NCBI GenBank assembly: GCA_023159155.1
Contig: JAJNNX010000008.1
Span: forward strand, 868,001 to 932,000
Direction: 5' to 3'
From: Ustulina deusta
Taxonomy: Eukaryota; Ascomycota; Sordariomycetes; Xylariales; Xylariaceae
DNA length: 64,000 nucleotides
The notes beneath the pieces were generated by a model. The model did no database searches, was not told the DNA's origin, and was given only the letters and a program-made list of their open reading frames with translations. Below are positions 35,014 to 48,351 of the stretch, one piece after another. The position numbers and the translations under genes are program-made. How positions within the stretch are numbered: position 1 is the stretch's first letter; each line of letters starts with the position of its first letter.

Positions 35014-36482
35014 ATGTCGAGGTTCCTTACTGTCGCCACACTGGTTACCGCCGTCCGGGCCTTAGCTTTTGATGGAAAGCCAGCCCGAGCAACAGATACC
35101 GTCGTCCCGGACGCTACCTTCCATCTTCCCGAGATCACAGACGCCCCTAGCATAAAGGATCTGTTCAAGAGACAATCGAGTGACCAGACCATTCTCATCG
35201 GACCGGATAACACTTGTGGTTATGTCTCTGGAAGGGCCGGTAAAGTTGTCTCCCTCCTGTCGCGCCGATTCATGCTAATCTTGCCTCTTTAGGCGCCCCG
35301 ATTACCTGCAACAATGACTACACCTGCGCTTTTATAATCGAGGAAGATTTTGGCCGTGCTGGCTGTTGCCAGGGCAATTATTGTGGTCTCCGTGCAACTT
35401 GTTATGACTACCAACAAGTCTATTCAAGCAGCATATGTGATGATGGATGTCTCCAGGATACCTATACCCTTAAGTGGTAAGTTGAGAAGAATCAGGTTAA
35501 AAGCGTCTACTTACGCTCTCACAGCACGAATCGGGCCGCTCCCTACTGCAATACGATTTCATGGTTCAGCGGGATCGAGGACTTCCTTTGTGCCTCACTC
35601 GAAATCTCGACACCTCAGCAGCTCTATACAACGTACATTGGGGAGACAGATGGCCGAAGCTTCCAAGAGTTCACGTTGACCGCGTCAGATTCTGGAACCG
35701 GCGGTTTTACAGATTTTTCGGATTTCACTAGCGCCACTGATGATGGATCGTTCGGCTTTTCCTCTTCCTCTACGTCGGCTCGTAGCCCTACTGGAACCAC
35801 CGCTAGCGGCGGCAGTAACAATAACGGCGGCAATAACAACAATGGCGGTAACGGCGGTAGTAATAATAATAGTAATGACGACAACAGCAGCGGCAGCAAT
35901 AGCTCCATGCAACAGAAGTCGTCAACTCCCATTGGCCCTATCGTTGGTGGTGTTGTTGGTGGTGTGGGTGGTCTTGCACTCATTGGCCTCGGCATATTCT
36001 TCCTCGTCCGCCACAACAACAAGAAGAAACGGGATGCCGTCAGTTCCGGACAGCCGATGCAGCAGACAGCGGTCGCGGGCGGTATGACCCAGCCACCACC
36101 GCCCGGTGCTCCCGGTGCTCCCGGCTACCCTCCGCACAACGGCGCGCCCTACGACCAGCCACCATACCAGCCGCAGCCCTCACCCCCGCAGCCCTACTAC
36201 CCTCCAGGGGAACAGAAGCCTGGTGGATTCGTCAATCTGGTGCCGGGTTCTGTGCCCGACCGTCACGATTCCACGAGCCCCGTCTCGCAATTATCTGATG
36301 CCAGACATAGCGTACAACCTCAAAGTCCAACGTCTACGCTCAGCTCAAACTGGGGCCCACAGCCTGGCCAGCCGGGAGCTCCGAACGTGCCGCCCACTGT
36401 TCACGAGGCTGGCGGAAACGTCGTCGGCGAGAGAGATTATAACTCGAATCACCGTGGCCAATTCCATGAGATGCAGGGATAA
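35014..36482 (+). CDS. Cys-rich single-pass cell-surface protein
   Basis: Exons 35014-35239, 35293-35476 and 35525-36482 give 455 residues with conserved phase. Residues 1-18 (MSRFLTVATLVTAVRALA) are a signal peptide. The ectodomain has a Cys-rich part with pairs such as CGYVSG, ITCNNDYTCAF, GCCQGNYCG, TCYDY, CDDGC and PYCN, then a long Ser/Gly/Asn-rich stalk with Asn-Asn repeats. A transmembrane helix spans about 273-298 (IGPIVGGVVGGVGGLALIGL...), followed by the basic stop-transfer RHNNKKKRD and a Pro-rich cytoplasmic tail (PPPPGAPGAPGYPP). The plan resembles fungal Mid2/WSC-like wall-stress sensors and common Pezizomycotina membrane proteins, but no named domain is recognised. Likely plasma membrane; sensor role is inference. 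Confidence 0.85.
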
Positions 36483-37439
36483 TAGTCACTCTCTAACTGA
36501 GAAAAGCCAAAAAAAAAAAAAGGAATAGCTCTTCGAATCCCAAACTTTATACACTTCCTAGGTGAAGTCTGTGCGATAAAGTAGGTTCTGGGGGGCATGA
36601 GACAGACCACTATACATATTTACGCCCAAGTCGGATCGGCTGTATATAGGTACCTACACAACTGCTGCAGTACTTGTGTGCCTGCAGGGAGGCGGGCATC
36701 TGATTGATTGGGTTGAAAGCATCGAATCCGGAGTTAGCGGCATTGTTGTTACTTACTATATTGGAACCTTGGGAAATTTGGGGGCGGTATTAATAGCGAG
36801 AACGGCGTGTAATTTGTTGCGCTTATATATACTTGATACCTCATCTCCTCCATCATACGGTTTGCTCAAAAACTATTCGAATCTATTCTTTCTTGCCATT
36901 TTTGTCCTTGGGGTTTGTTCACTACCATGGCTGCGATATAACTCGCGTTCCACGGAGAGAGGGAGAGAGAGGGGCAGAGGTATAAAAATGCTGAGAATCA
37001 GGCTCATCGTGATACAGAACGGGTTTGGTTGCAAACCTTTCGAAAAGTAGATAGTCAGCCGTGGTTAATGATCTATATTATGATTTTTGAAATGAATGGG
37101 CTCATGTCAGAATTCCGACATAATATTTAGTCCACGACGCAGGTCATCGAGAAGTGGTCTTAGAAAGCGTCCAGCCGAAAGAGAAGGGAGGATGTTGAGC
37201 ATTCACCGTGGGTAGTAACAATCTATCTAGAGTAATTCCAATGGGGATTTATCGTTTCATCCAATTAATAGAAATAACTAAACGAATTGCGCCTTCCGCG
37301 GAAATTTCTTGATATACAATTCCATCATCTACATCATTAAGGTATCTCGTTACATCAATACAAGCTTACATAATAGCCATATATAACTGGTGATTGTTAC
37401 AGTTCGTGCACCAAAGCCCCATCCATCCGTCCAGTCAGA
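36483..37439. other. Convergent intergenic region
   Basis: 957 bp between the stop codons of the surface protein (+) and the carnitine acetyltransferase (-). AT-rich, no supported gene; a 124-codon open frame at 36676-37050 has no recognisable features. Confidence 0.5.
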
Positions 37440-40139
37440 TCAATACTCGGCGAGGCGTAATTTTTTCCCTATGTCCCTCCTCCTCGCGTTGGCGGCTGCG
37501 CGTTCTGATAATTTCGTCTCGCCATTCTCGAACGCCTCGCCCCGGGCCTTGAGCGCTTGTAGGAGCATACCTGCGTCGAAGAAACCATCTGAACAACAAA
37601 GAGTATTAGTAAAAAAACTCCGCGGCATGTTGTCCCAGGTGAAACATTGGAGAAGGAGTATAAAATAAGACTTACATCCGCCTAATTCATCATCGCTCAT
37701 CAACATACTCTCTTCGGTTGGCGACCGCGTGCCGGTGGATGACCCGTTCGCCAGCCGCAAGCGCATGGCGTTGTTGTCTAACCCTGTGATCATACGCCCG
37801 CGGGCCTTGAGCCGATTACTCGTCTTTAACTTAGCGGGATCGATCTCACGGGCCCGTGTCTGTTTAACGCTTGCCGCCTTGTGACCAGTAATACGCAACA
37901 CGCGGCGAATCTCAAGCAGGTAACTCTCGAGCGCGTCGACGAAGCGCTTAGTCTGTCGATGCTTGCTCGAGACGCAGATGTTGATGCCCTCATCCTTGAT
38001 GATGTAGCCAATGCCGAACCCATCTCCGGATGTCGGGCCGAATCCGAATTGTCGCAACGACGGATTCCCGCAGTTTGATGTCGATAGGATCGTTGTGTTC
38101 AGCTTGTCCCAGCCTGCATCGGCAAACACGGCAGGTACTGGATGAAGATCCCGCAGTCGAGCGTTTGACGTTGTACTGTCGCCTCGTCGGTGCGACCGAA
38201 TGTCTATGTCTATCGAGTTTACGGAGTCGTTGCCGGGACTTCCAACAAAGGACCCCAGGGCAGAGCCGTTATCCGTAGGGCTCGAGTATCCATCACTGCT
38301 CGGCCCTTGACTGGTCTGCTCGTCTACATATCTTTGCCATAGGCAGAATAGCGCGTACAGGTGACGATCGCAGCCCTCTCCTTTTGCGCACAACCTGGTG
38401 CTGTTGACGTGCTGCTCGCATGCTTTTCGAAGTGCTTCGACCTTTACCTCCGCTGGGTTGTCAGCCCAAAAAGTTTGGACAAAATTGACGGATTCGTCCG
38501 TCACAGAACGGATAGCCTCTGTCCGGCCGTGGAGGTAAGCCTTGGTCATGGCAGGTTCGTATGTGCATTCTACCTTCCCGTATAGGCCATAATAAGCAGC
38601 CTGGAACGCCATCTGCACGAATGCGTCAGGCGAGAAGCCCATTGAGGTGATGAAGTTCTTGCCGAATGCGCTAAAATCCAAACACTCAAACTCGTTTTGG
38701 CTAATTAGGTCAGCCAACCTCGTTTCTGCAAACCGTACAGCGACGTTGAGCTCTGGTATCATGTCCCACTCTAGCTTGTGAGGGGTAGTGTTGACGTCCC
38801 CGAAGCTTTCGGGGTCCCGCTTCGAAGGATCAGCACTTGTTGTTTTCCAGAGACTCGGTGCCTGCCCATTGATCGTTCTAGCAAATCGGAGAATTGTGTC
38901 AGTGTAAACATCGCTGGCAAATCGGAGTACTGTATGACCGTCGACGCCGGTGTGCTCGAAGTTGATCCCTGCACTTCCGTTCTTGCAGACGATAATCTGA
39001 AGCTTATCGTACCATCGATTGATACACGTCCCAATCTGTACTCCCTTGACCACCTCATTTGTGCCGCAAAGCATGTTCTGGCATAGTTCGGCTTCCGTCG
39101 TGGGCTCAGTGTAGTCTAGACAGAGTACGAACAAAGCAGAATCGACAATGCCAAGGCAATCTGCATTATTGGAACGCTCCTCCCTTGTTAATACGTCTCT
39201 TAAGCCCGACCAGGTCTTCCGATTCTCCGTGCTAAGAATTCCGAGTGCTCCCTTGGCAGCCTCCTGGATCGGAGTTTGGGCCGCGTCGTCGATGATGGTT
39301 TGTAAATTGATTGCAACGTCTCTCTCACTCATGATCACGTCGGAGTTGTCGTCGAGTACGTCGAACCAGTAAAACTGGCCATGACAAAGCACAACAATAT
39401 GCTTCGAGTCTGGATCTTGTTCGATTTGACAACCATTGCCTGTGGGCACACGGGCCGTTCCGAAAAGCCGCGAATACTGATACATACAAAGAGGCTTTCC
39501 CCTGATGTTGTCTGGCGGGAGTTCCTCTCGGCGTACCGCCCGAACAAACTCTAGTGCTGATACTACAAGAGATGCTGCACGGGTCACCTGGTTGTTTCTT
39601 GCGGGTGTCGGGTCATCTTGTAACAAGAAGAAAGGGTTCAAGTTGAGAACAACAGGATTATCAAAATTCAGGTACGAGTCGTACCCTGGAAGTGAGATTA
39701 GTATCGAGCTGTCAAGTATGTACAGTGTTCACTTACAGAACTGTTCTATGAAGCTGCTCTTCCCGAGCGCATATTTCTGGAGTTTTTCTTGGAGGTCTGG
39801 ACCATCTGACCTCAAGAACTCCTCGACTGCTAACCTCGTCTCTGCACGCTCCCGAGGTCCCTGTAAAGGCCGTAGGGCAGCGAGATACTTCCGGCACGAG
39901 CTCTCCAGGTCAGGGATAGGTAGTTTGGGAAGATTATCCTGGGCGGAAAAAGTGATGCCACCATTCTTGGGCTCTTCAGGGATTGCCATTCCTACAGACA
40001 TGTAGGGCGATAGTTTGAGACTTGGCGTATTTCCGTTGGTGTGTTGTTCTGTAGGCTTAGGTAATGACGTCGGCGAAGTCGATGCCAGCGTCTCACCGAG
40101 AGACTTTGGCATAGCAAAAATTCGAACTTGAGTAGGCAT
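37440..40139 (-). CDS. Carnitine acetyltransferase, cytosolic (Yat2/FacC-like)
   Basis: Exons 40139-39737, 39685-37676 and 37588-37440 give 853 residues. The first join restores the family motif WYDSYLNFDNPVVLNLNPFF; the second intron (87 nt) is a multiple of three without a stop, and its removal gives DELGGYGFFDAG. It is a choline/carnitine acyltransferase: entry motif LPKLPIPDLESSCRKYL, catalytic His379 in NFEHTGVDGH, and the substrate segment HGRTEAIRSVT at about 521-530. The enzyme moves acetyl groups between CoA and carnitine. The long C-terminal extension and lack of a peroxisomal PTS1 (it ends RLAEY) or clear mitochondrial presequence point to the cytosolic Yat2/FacC branch, needed for growth on acetate or ethanol in relatives. 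Subfamily is an inference. Confidence 0.88.
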
Positions 40140-43100
40140 TTTATCAGCTCGGGCGAGAGGGTATCAAGCGTATAAAGGCGAGACAAAGGTGCAAACGTTT
40201 AGGCCGCGGAGGGCTGTGCGGTAGAAGTAGTGACAATCGTGAAGGCAGTAAGCGGGCATCCCATGAAAATCCCCACTCAGGAACCGATACCGAGTATGAT
40301 GGCTGACCGAGTAGGATAGAACCATGCGGTGAGGGAGAGAAGGAGAGAGAGAAAAGAGACAAATGATATAACCGAGACAATCTATAAATCGCCTACAGTG
40401 CGGTAGAGGGGATGATGCAATGGCAACGTCGGCCCAGGGCATGCTGGGTTGGTGGATCTACGGTAAACATCCCGACACCGCGAGAGACGAGAGACGAGTT
40501 CATGGTAAGGCCCCATTATCACATGGACAGCTGGAGGGTATAGCAGCGGGAAGGGATTTGCCTTGAACGTAGCCGCAGCCAAGCAACGTGATTGGGCCAG
40601 GGTGGGATGAGGGCCTAGCTGGCCATCCGCAGAGCCGATATTACACAAGATTGCCACGAACGCAAAGACCTGGCACATTTCTGCCGAGAGAGTCTTGCAT
40701 AAAGGTACAGCGTGGACTAGAGGACAAAGGGAGAATAGAACATACCTTGGAACAAGATAGCCGAGCCAATCCTGCAAGGAGGCGGACGCGCTTTACTGTA
40801 CACAGCAGATAGTAGAGGAAGACAGACACTACTCAGCGAGTGAAGCTGGAAAATGCAGATTGGAGACTGGGGAGCGGGGATTCGGATGAAGCGAGATGCT
40901 ACAAGCACACGAGCACAACAAGCACACACACGTTGCCGTCTCCTTGGAGGAGGACAAATTAGCAGTCAGGGGATGGAAATATGATTCGGTAAATGCGGCA
41001 ATGCTCGGTTTCCTGGATGGTGATAACACACGCTCTGTTCCGCCTTCCCGTTGGGTCAGGATGGTGGCATGAGGCCCAGGGGGACGTCAGTGGTGAAGAG
41101 GTGGCTAGCCAGAGGGCGACTGGGTCGCAGCACGGTCCAGGTGTCACTGATAGACTCTACCTACGTAAGAGGGCAAGAGAAAAGACGGAGGCAGAAGAAT
41201 GCAGTCGGCTGAAACCCCACATGCACTCGGCTGCAACGACGAGGAATGACGACTGTGCACCCCGCGGGGTGTGTTGGTGGCTGTGGCTAGCAGGCTGGCC
41301 GCAGATCTGGACCGCGAGGAGATGCCTGCTGGAGCGTGGGTGTTCCGCGTGGGAGTCCCGCGTGGGTCGTGCTCGGACAAGTGGATGGGCTCTGGTTGGA
41401 CGAGTTCGGAGGAACGGCGCACACGACGAGCCTCGTCTGTCTGGCCGGTGTCGAGAATGCGAAGAGCTCGGTAGAGTGCTTTGTGCCTAGTGGCGCTGAC
41501 GCCGGTGGGACATGGTGCGCGACGCGAGCAGGAGCCGATCTAGGCCAAATACTACTAGGCAGCCCAATAGCTCGCTCACAGACACACGATGGAGTCGCGG
41601 GAAACCCAAACGAGATGCTACAATTTATCGCGACCGCGACCGCGACTTCGACTTTGACTTTGCTAGAGGACGCCGCCGGTCTCGAGCTGACTAGCGAAGG
41701 GCGACGGATGATGCAACCTTCGATGCGTCTGCCACAGGAACTGGAGACGGAAAAGTGGGGGCTCGACCTCAGCGTATAAATATAGCTGCCAGTCTCCCCG
41801 GAGCCGACCAGCTGGACGGGTTGACCCCAGGCCAGGGCTGGTGAGGTACCTAACTGAGTGCATAGGTGCTAACCCTACCTGAGCCGTGTCGCAGTACTGG
41901 GCGCATGACCAAGCACCCAGCCCTGTTTAGTGCCCCGTTTATCTACCGTAGGGACCTCTCCGTGGCGGCAAGCTGCACCTGCACCCCAATGTCGTCGCTC
42001 TCCGTGCAGGTGTTCCCCGTGCTTGGGGAATCCATTGGTCCGGGTTCGGGTTTAGATAATCAGAGCAAAAGCAATTCAAGAATGGAGATGGGGGACTTGG
42101 CTTTTCCCCAACTTCCCCAGACACGGCATGATAACCAGACGTCACAGATCTTGGCGACGTGAGAAGAGGAGAAATCGAACGACCATGCTTGGTACAGAAA
42201 GAAGAGGGGCAAGTTTATTGGAGGCCTTGGAGACACCCTGGCGACTCTGGAATGCCCGGCGAGAGCGTTTCTGGTCATTTTTGTTCTTTTTGGAGATAAT
42301 GGTGCATCCATGTGACCTGTGAGCATCGAGCATAGGTACCTACCGAGCATACACGAAGCATAGCAGCCTAACGGTTGCAGAGGAGGAGGGGGATCACGTA
42401 GATTGATTAATTCAGTCCACTACAATTCTGCACTTCGGTGACTGAGGGTGATGGGTTAAGGTGAAGCCCAAGCTTTAGGTAGGCTCTGTCTACCGCTACC
42501 TAGGTACCTCCCATTACATGCTTATTCGTGATTCATGACGGCGAATTCTAGCTGCCGTAATGAGAAAGCGATAGAGGTAGATCGTAACATAGAACGGGTT
42601 ATTTGACAGGCTAGAGCTAGTTGACGTACCATCACGATTGCTGACTTCGAGTAAGATGCAGATATTAATTACTAGATCATTGCTCCCGTCCTTGCCTTGC
42701 TCTATCTTATCGGCGAATTGCATCATACATGTTGCTGGCATCAATTATCATGATCTTCCTCTTACCCTTCCTCTTTAGCTCGCTTAAGCCCCGATCATAC
42801 AGATTGAGGCTTTCAAGAAAGGGCTTAGAATATGTATATATAAATATATCCCTCATGCGAGCACCGCTCGCTGTTAAAAGCCGACTCTGTATGACTGACT
42901 AATTTACCCCTCCATTGCTTAGAGCAGTACATGGAGCAATATGCTCCGACAGCTATCAACTCAACTTCCAGATTTCCTTCTCCATTTCATCTTCATTTGC
43001 GAGCAGGGAAGCGTGACCTGATGACAGCTCGACGGGTTTCCAATACAATGGCAACGTCCCTCTTTCCAGTAGGTAAACTTGATGGGACATTCATTTCGAT

Positions 43101-43635
43101 CAAAACAATTCACGAGTAAATTTATGAAGAAACTGCTCTTGACTGCTTTCTGCACAAATCGCAGGTTTGTAAGTTCGTTGCGTCCCGGTCCGGGTAAGGC
43201 GGACCTTATCGGCAAGTAAATCGGATGCCAAGCCGGACAGGTAAGTCCTTCCTCCAACTTGTATCAAACCTTGTGCAACGGCATAATCAGCCTCAAAGCG
43301 ACAACAGCGTGCATCACCTGTCTCAATCGGCGCAAAAACATGGCCAATTAACAAATCTTGGATACCCATTTAACAAAACACTCGCCTCGTAGACAAGAGG
43401 CGGTTGTCCGAGCCAGTTATCCCTACCTAACCTTCCGTCGGGTTGAAGTCTTTAGATAAGACCGCATCCCGATAGAAGTACAGGTACACGGCGACACATC
43501 GTCTCCCGACCTACGCCAACAGGGGAACAACCGGCGGCCCAGCGCATCGCATAACGGGGCGAACGCAGTGGATATGAGAGGACAGCCAACGATCGACGCC
43601 CTGTTTGACCTTGGATAATTAGGCAAACCTTGATC
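40140..43635. other. Long intergenic region
   Basis: About 3.5 kb between two divergent genes. Pyrimidine-rich on the minus strand for the first 800 bases (likely leader and promoter of the carnitine acetyltransferase). Several open frames of 90-165 codons around 41000-41780 lie in a locally GC-rich patch, but overlap each other on both strands without domain signals. TACCTAGGTA-type microrepeats are present near 42335 and 42495. No gene called. Confidence 0.45.
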
Positions 43636-45081
43636 ATGCTAGATACCTTCTCACGCCCAACCTTCTGGCTCGAGTTCCGGCTGCTGAGCGACGGCCTCGA
43701 GACACCCGCTGTCCAGACCTTGCCTCTGACAGCATGGCACAAGGCACACAACCCATTCTTCCACCTCTTCTCCGCGTTGCCTACGGAGCTCCGTCTTAAG
43801 GTCTGGGAGTACCTGATCGCGCCGCGGATCGTGGGAATAGCATGCCGTAAGTTATCCCACCATGTCCAACGGGCACCCATCTAATGTATTATCTATCACC
43901 TGATTCTCTCCATCCCCGTTCTTTTCTTTCTTTCTTTCTTTTTTGTTGTTGCTACGTACTGTCACTTTTCCTTCTTCCACCACCAGCTTCCTCTAAATCT
44001 ATGCTTATATATATATAAACGCTGACTTACACGACGCGAGCCAGTTTATCTAGAAGACGGCTCCTCTTCCGTCGAGCTACAGCGCGACGAACTCTGGGGT
44101 TCGCATCCCGTCATCAGACCCTCCGTCCCGGTGCTCCTGCACGTGAGCCGCGAGACGCGGGCCCTGGCCCTGAAGCACTACGAGCTGAGTTTCGAGTGGA
44201 AGGTGCCGCGGGTACTGGCCGGCGCAGACCTGCGTCCTCCCGCCCCCGTCCGGTCCCCGATCCTCGCTGCCCCGGCGCCTCCCCCCGTCACGCCACAGTC
44301 TCCTCACCCCTCCTCCACTACTAACCTCCCCGGGGCTTCCTCCTCCCACATGAGTTCCTACCACGACCTCCTAGACCCCTCCCCTGAAATGAGCACTTCG
44401 TTCGCAGCGCTGGGCAGCGCCAGGGCAGGGGCGCCGCTACTGCGAGGACCGGACAACAACGGCCCGGAGCGACGCACCAGCTCTCCGCCCCGCACCTGGT
44501 TCAACTTCGACCTCGACGCCGTGTACCTCCTCGGCGAGCTCGAGCCGTACGACAGCTTCGGCCTCAGCAGCCCGATGACGTACTTCATCCCGTCGCAGAC
44601 GGCGCGCCGCGTGCGCAAGACGGCCGTCTCCTTCGCCGCCCTCCGCTACGGCGAGACGGGCGCCCAGCAGATCTTCGGCGCCCTGTTCCACGTCGTCGAC
44701 CGCTTCGCGCCCCCCCTCCACCAAAAAAACCAAGAGCAAGAGCAAGAGCAAGAGCAAGAACAGCAGGAGGAGGAGGAGGAGGAGGTCTTGGTCTGCGTCA
44801 CGGAGCGCGACGAGTGGGTGAATGCCATGATCGGCAACGACACGGCGCTCGTCGACGACGACCATGACACGGCTACGAATGTCGTGCAGAAGATCTGGCG
44901 CGACTGGTATCGCGGCGCCATCGTCACGTCGCCGCTGGCGAACCTGCGTTTCTCCCTCATCCGCGAGAAAGACCTCGAGAAACACGTGTACGACTTCATG
45001 GTTGCTACTCCGGCGGCGCAGAGGAAAAAGAAGAGGAGGTGGAGGAAAGGGGAGATTGGGGCGACGAAGTCGGGAGGGTGA
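43636..45081 (+). CDS. 2EXR-domain protein
   Basis: Exons 43636-43846 and 44045-45081 give 415 residues. Residues about 34-65 (FFHLFSALPTELRLKVWEYL) are the hallmark of the fungal 2EXR family, whose second signature VLLHVSRETRALALKHYE follows the intron. The family is greatly expanded in filamentous ascomycetes and its function is unknown. The middle is Pro/Ser-rich, and a low-complexity Gln-Glu run (nt 44735-44787) interrupts the conserved part, encoded by repeated CAAGAG/GAGGAG. The C-terminus is strongly basic (RKKKRRWRKG). The 198-nt intron contains a CTTT-repeat at about 43923-43943 and a TA run. Exon 2 is much more GC-rich than the surrounding DNA. Confidence 0.83.
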
Positions 45082-45336
45082 TGGAGACGACGCACAATCC
45101 GTGGTTGAACGTCATGTATTAAAATAATAAGATCTCGTACATGGGCTGTCTGTATTCTAAACTTCCCTTTGGAGAGGATTGAGTGGCGACTTATTCGTAC
45201 AATTGAATTTGCTTACCCCTTTGCCTGTAATTTTCTCGATTCACGCGCTGAGGCGGAAGTTGCTTAAGTCCAACCCCCTATGCTATACACAAACCGTAAA
45301 ACGCCGCGTCGATTGTTATTACATATTCGCCATTCA

Positions 45337-46503
45337 TTACCGTAGCCCCTTTCTGGGCTCCCTGTCTCGGGCAACTTCGCACAGCGCGGGGAGACCGCCT
45401 CCGTTTTCGGAACGGCCCTTGATGCCGCCCAGGAGCCAGTCGGTCAGGCCGACCACGCGGGCGCCGACGCACTTGTCCCATTCGCCGTGCTCATCGACGT
45501 GCTCGATGGTGTGGCTGATGATGCGACAGTCCTTGTCGAACTCGAAGACGAAAAGACCCGTGAAGGGCTTCTTCTTGCCTGGGGTTTGGGAGCCGCGGAG
45601 GTGCGCGTCGAGTTTCTGCTCGCCTTGCTCCATCAGGCTGGCCCTGGAATCAACGTCTCGCTCACTGGAAGGCGAGGAGGCGGTCCGCCATTTCACCACC
45701 AGTTGCTCCCCGTAGGCGCCTGGGCGCCGCGGCGAGAAGTGTACGGGCTGGCTGACCATGCGCTCGGATAGGATCTCGAGGCGTACGTCGCCTACGATAG
45801 GCACGCGATTCCATACAATTGGCGATGTCCATAGAGCGGCCATGTATGCGACTCTGCCGGAGACTGCCGGGAGGTACGGATGCGTCGAGGGGAAGAGGTG
45901 GAGCGAGATGTTGGGCGATAGGATCTCTTGTGGCAAGGGCGATTGCAGGAGGGTTGGGAGATGCTCTCGGATAATGCGGAGAGCTTTTCCGATTATTACG
46001 ATTAGTCTGATGCTGAAGGTCCGTTTTCCAACTGGCTAGAGGCACCGCTTACTCTTTCCAAGCTTCACTTTGCGCTCATCCTCAGGCTTCATTGAGCTGT
46101 TACCTGGTGGCGGTAGGTCGAACCATGGCGTTGTTGACTTGAACCATATTGGCGTTAATGCCGGCCGTGGGGTCACCGATATCGAAGCGAGGGATGTAGA
46201 AGCGTCATTCGGCCGTGTTGGAGACGTCTGCGAACGAGGGGTGACATTATCGGATATTGTAGGGACGGCGACTCGAGAGAAGGTAGCAGTCGGAGCTCTT
46301 GAGCTCAGGATATGTGTTGACGTGCGAGCAAGACTGGCACTGTTGCTTAGGGACATGAGGCCAGGGCCACAACGGCGGTATTGGAGTCGGGCATGAATTC
46401 GATTCGAGAGGAGAGGGGAAGAATTGAGCCGTACAAATATTGCTGGCCAGGCAGGGTTGGTTGACACAGAAAGCTCGAGATGGGATTGACTTCTTTCGGG
46501 CAA
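45337..46503 (-). CDS. Conserved protein of unknown function
   Basis: Exons 46503-46053 and 45983-45337 (69-nt intron with a good GACTAATC branch site) give 365 residues. The N-terminal 140 residues are Ser/Thr/Arg-rich with few acidic residues, compatible with a mitochondrial targeting region, then comes EDERKVKLGKTLRIIREHLPTLLQ. The C-terminal half is globular (ISLHLFPSTHPYLPAVSGRVAY, FTGLFVFEFDKDCRIISHTIEHV, RVVGLTDWLLGG). The FEFDKDCRIISHTIEH strand-turn-strand pattern recalls small alpha/beta folds such as NTF2-like proteins, but I cannot assign a family. It converges with the 2EXR gene, the two stop codons being only 255 bp apart. Confidence 0.78.
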
Positions 46504-48351
46504 TCAGTCTGCCGAGGTGCCTAGAGGTAGGTAAGTAGGCAGGCAGGTATACTGTCGGGAAGGATTAAGGTATGATGTAACAGGACAGCCCTTTCTTTCC
46601 CAGCACGCCTGATAGCTAGACCTAGGCTAGGAGGCCATCATATATGATTCCAGAGACAAGGCTTGAACCGAGCAGCCGGGGCGGACTCTTAGCGTACCTC
46701 TAGGGATCCACCATAGACGAGTTCCCCGCTAGAAAGGGTGGAATAATTAGGTGTCGCATCCAATGAGAGTGCATCCATCATCATCAATGTTTCTGTGAAC
46801 TGGATCCAGGTAAAACATGCTACCCACTACCGGTAGTGTAAGTAAGTTAGGTATCCATACCTGATCTAGACGCTGCAAACTTTCCTTTACAAGTAGCGTA
46901 CTTAGGTAAGGTCTGCAGTTTCAAAGTTTATCATCACCATTGCAAGGGCTTATTTATTGCTATGTGACTGCTGCCACTCTGCTATTTGCGTTTTCTCCTC
47001 TGCCTATACTCTTGATTTTCTCATCTAAGAAAATTTCCCAGTCAAGGAGCTAAACTATACTATCCAATGGAAATGGACATAGGGAATATAGGTAGCAGAA
47101 GTACCTAAAGCTGTAAACCAAAATTTGCACTGATCACAGCAGCTGTCTTCCATGCACGGCCCTTTGCGCTAGTGTGGATTGGGTGGACGCTGTTCCAGAG
47201 CACAGATTCAATTCTCAACTGTACCGATGTGGCTGTGACCCGGACGTCTAGGTACCTACCTTGCGTCATAAGCTTATGTAAGAGGCTCCGGATTGTGAGG
47301 CACCCTAGATATTTGGGATATCTATCGATTGATGCAAATGGTTGCATCCGCGTGATAACAGAACAGTCATGACACGACATTGAAACCAGCTGCATCATGT
47401 GAGCACAGCCAGATAAGAGAGATAAGAGTCATTCAACTACAGTACCAGATATTTCTCTCTGGCTATTGAAACCAGTCGGACTTATTCTTTTGTTCATCCA
47501 GCATGTCTATTGGCAAATGGGTGGATTTATAGGTGACCAACTACATTATAGTTTGGCAGGAAATAGTACCTACCTATAGGTAGGGAGAGGCAAGCAGGTA
47601 GGTATGGAGAGTACCTATATAACCTAATTCAGGGACCTACGATAACAAGTGTGAGGTGGGCCAGCCAGGTGAATGAAGTCCGGACATACACTAGGTACTC
47701 GGTACCCAGTGTACCTGGTAGCGAGGTGTAGTACAGCACGCCACCTAGGTACCTGTGTAGCATTCTGCGGGCTACCTAGGTACCTAGCCCAAGGTACCTA
47801 CATTGAAGTGAGGCGTGCAAGCCTGTGCCACCTATACTACCTAAGACAAGGGATCTTCCCTATAACCTGACCTTTTAGGTACAATAGGTACTTGCGGATG
47901 TACACAATGTGCTGGTGCACTGCTATAGGTACCTACTTGTATATGTATGTGCATCCATAACATAACGTCCATCTACATAAGGTAGGTATACTGATCTTAC
48001 CTATCGCCAGCCAGTGGAGCCTGTCTTGCCTGTCGCACCCACTCTCATGTCCATTCGTGGTTTGGCGTGGCCAGCCGGCCTTAGCACCCCTTGACGCTCC
48101 GTGACAACCATAGTAGCCTACAGTTACGACGACGCCTTGTCTTAATTCTTCTTTCTACATCATCTTCCACCAACAACGAAAACAAGATCGAGATCCCCCG
48201 GTCACCGCGCAGTCGTTGTGCCCTTCGATAGCAACTTACAGTCATTATTGGGACCAGTCTGCTAGATTTAATTGCTGAGTATCATCTGTCCCTATATCCA
48301 GGCCAGCCTCCTTTCTGCTGTTTCCATCGACCGCCGTGTCCTCCCATCACC
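46504..48351. other. Intergenic region dense in TACCTAGGTA microrepeats
   Basis: No gene found in about 1.85 kb. The YPT1 end (48120-48351) is pyrimidine-rich and is the likely leader. The centre carries an unusual density of GGTACCTA-type words, listed separately. Confidence 0.5.
47570..47945. repeat. Cluster of TACCTAGGTACC-type palindromic microrepeats
   Basis: Within about 375 bp there are numerous copies of GGTACCTA, TACCTAGG and TAGGTAGG words, including CCACCTAGGTACCTG and CTACCTAGGTACCTAG, which are near-perfect palindromes. The same motif recurs singly across the intergenic DNA of the window (for example near 1435, 6690, 6790, 23150, 23330, 25095, 42500) and is absent from exons. 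Confidence 0.8.

Noticed and set aside
44437..44985. 182-codon minus-strand open frame over the 2EXR exon
   Set aside because: Shadow of a GC-rich exon; the Leu run is simply the antisense of the Gln-Glu tract.
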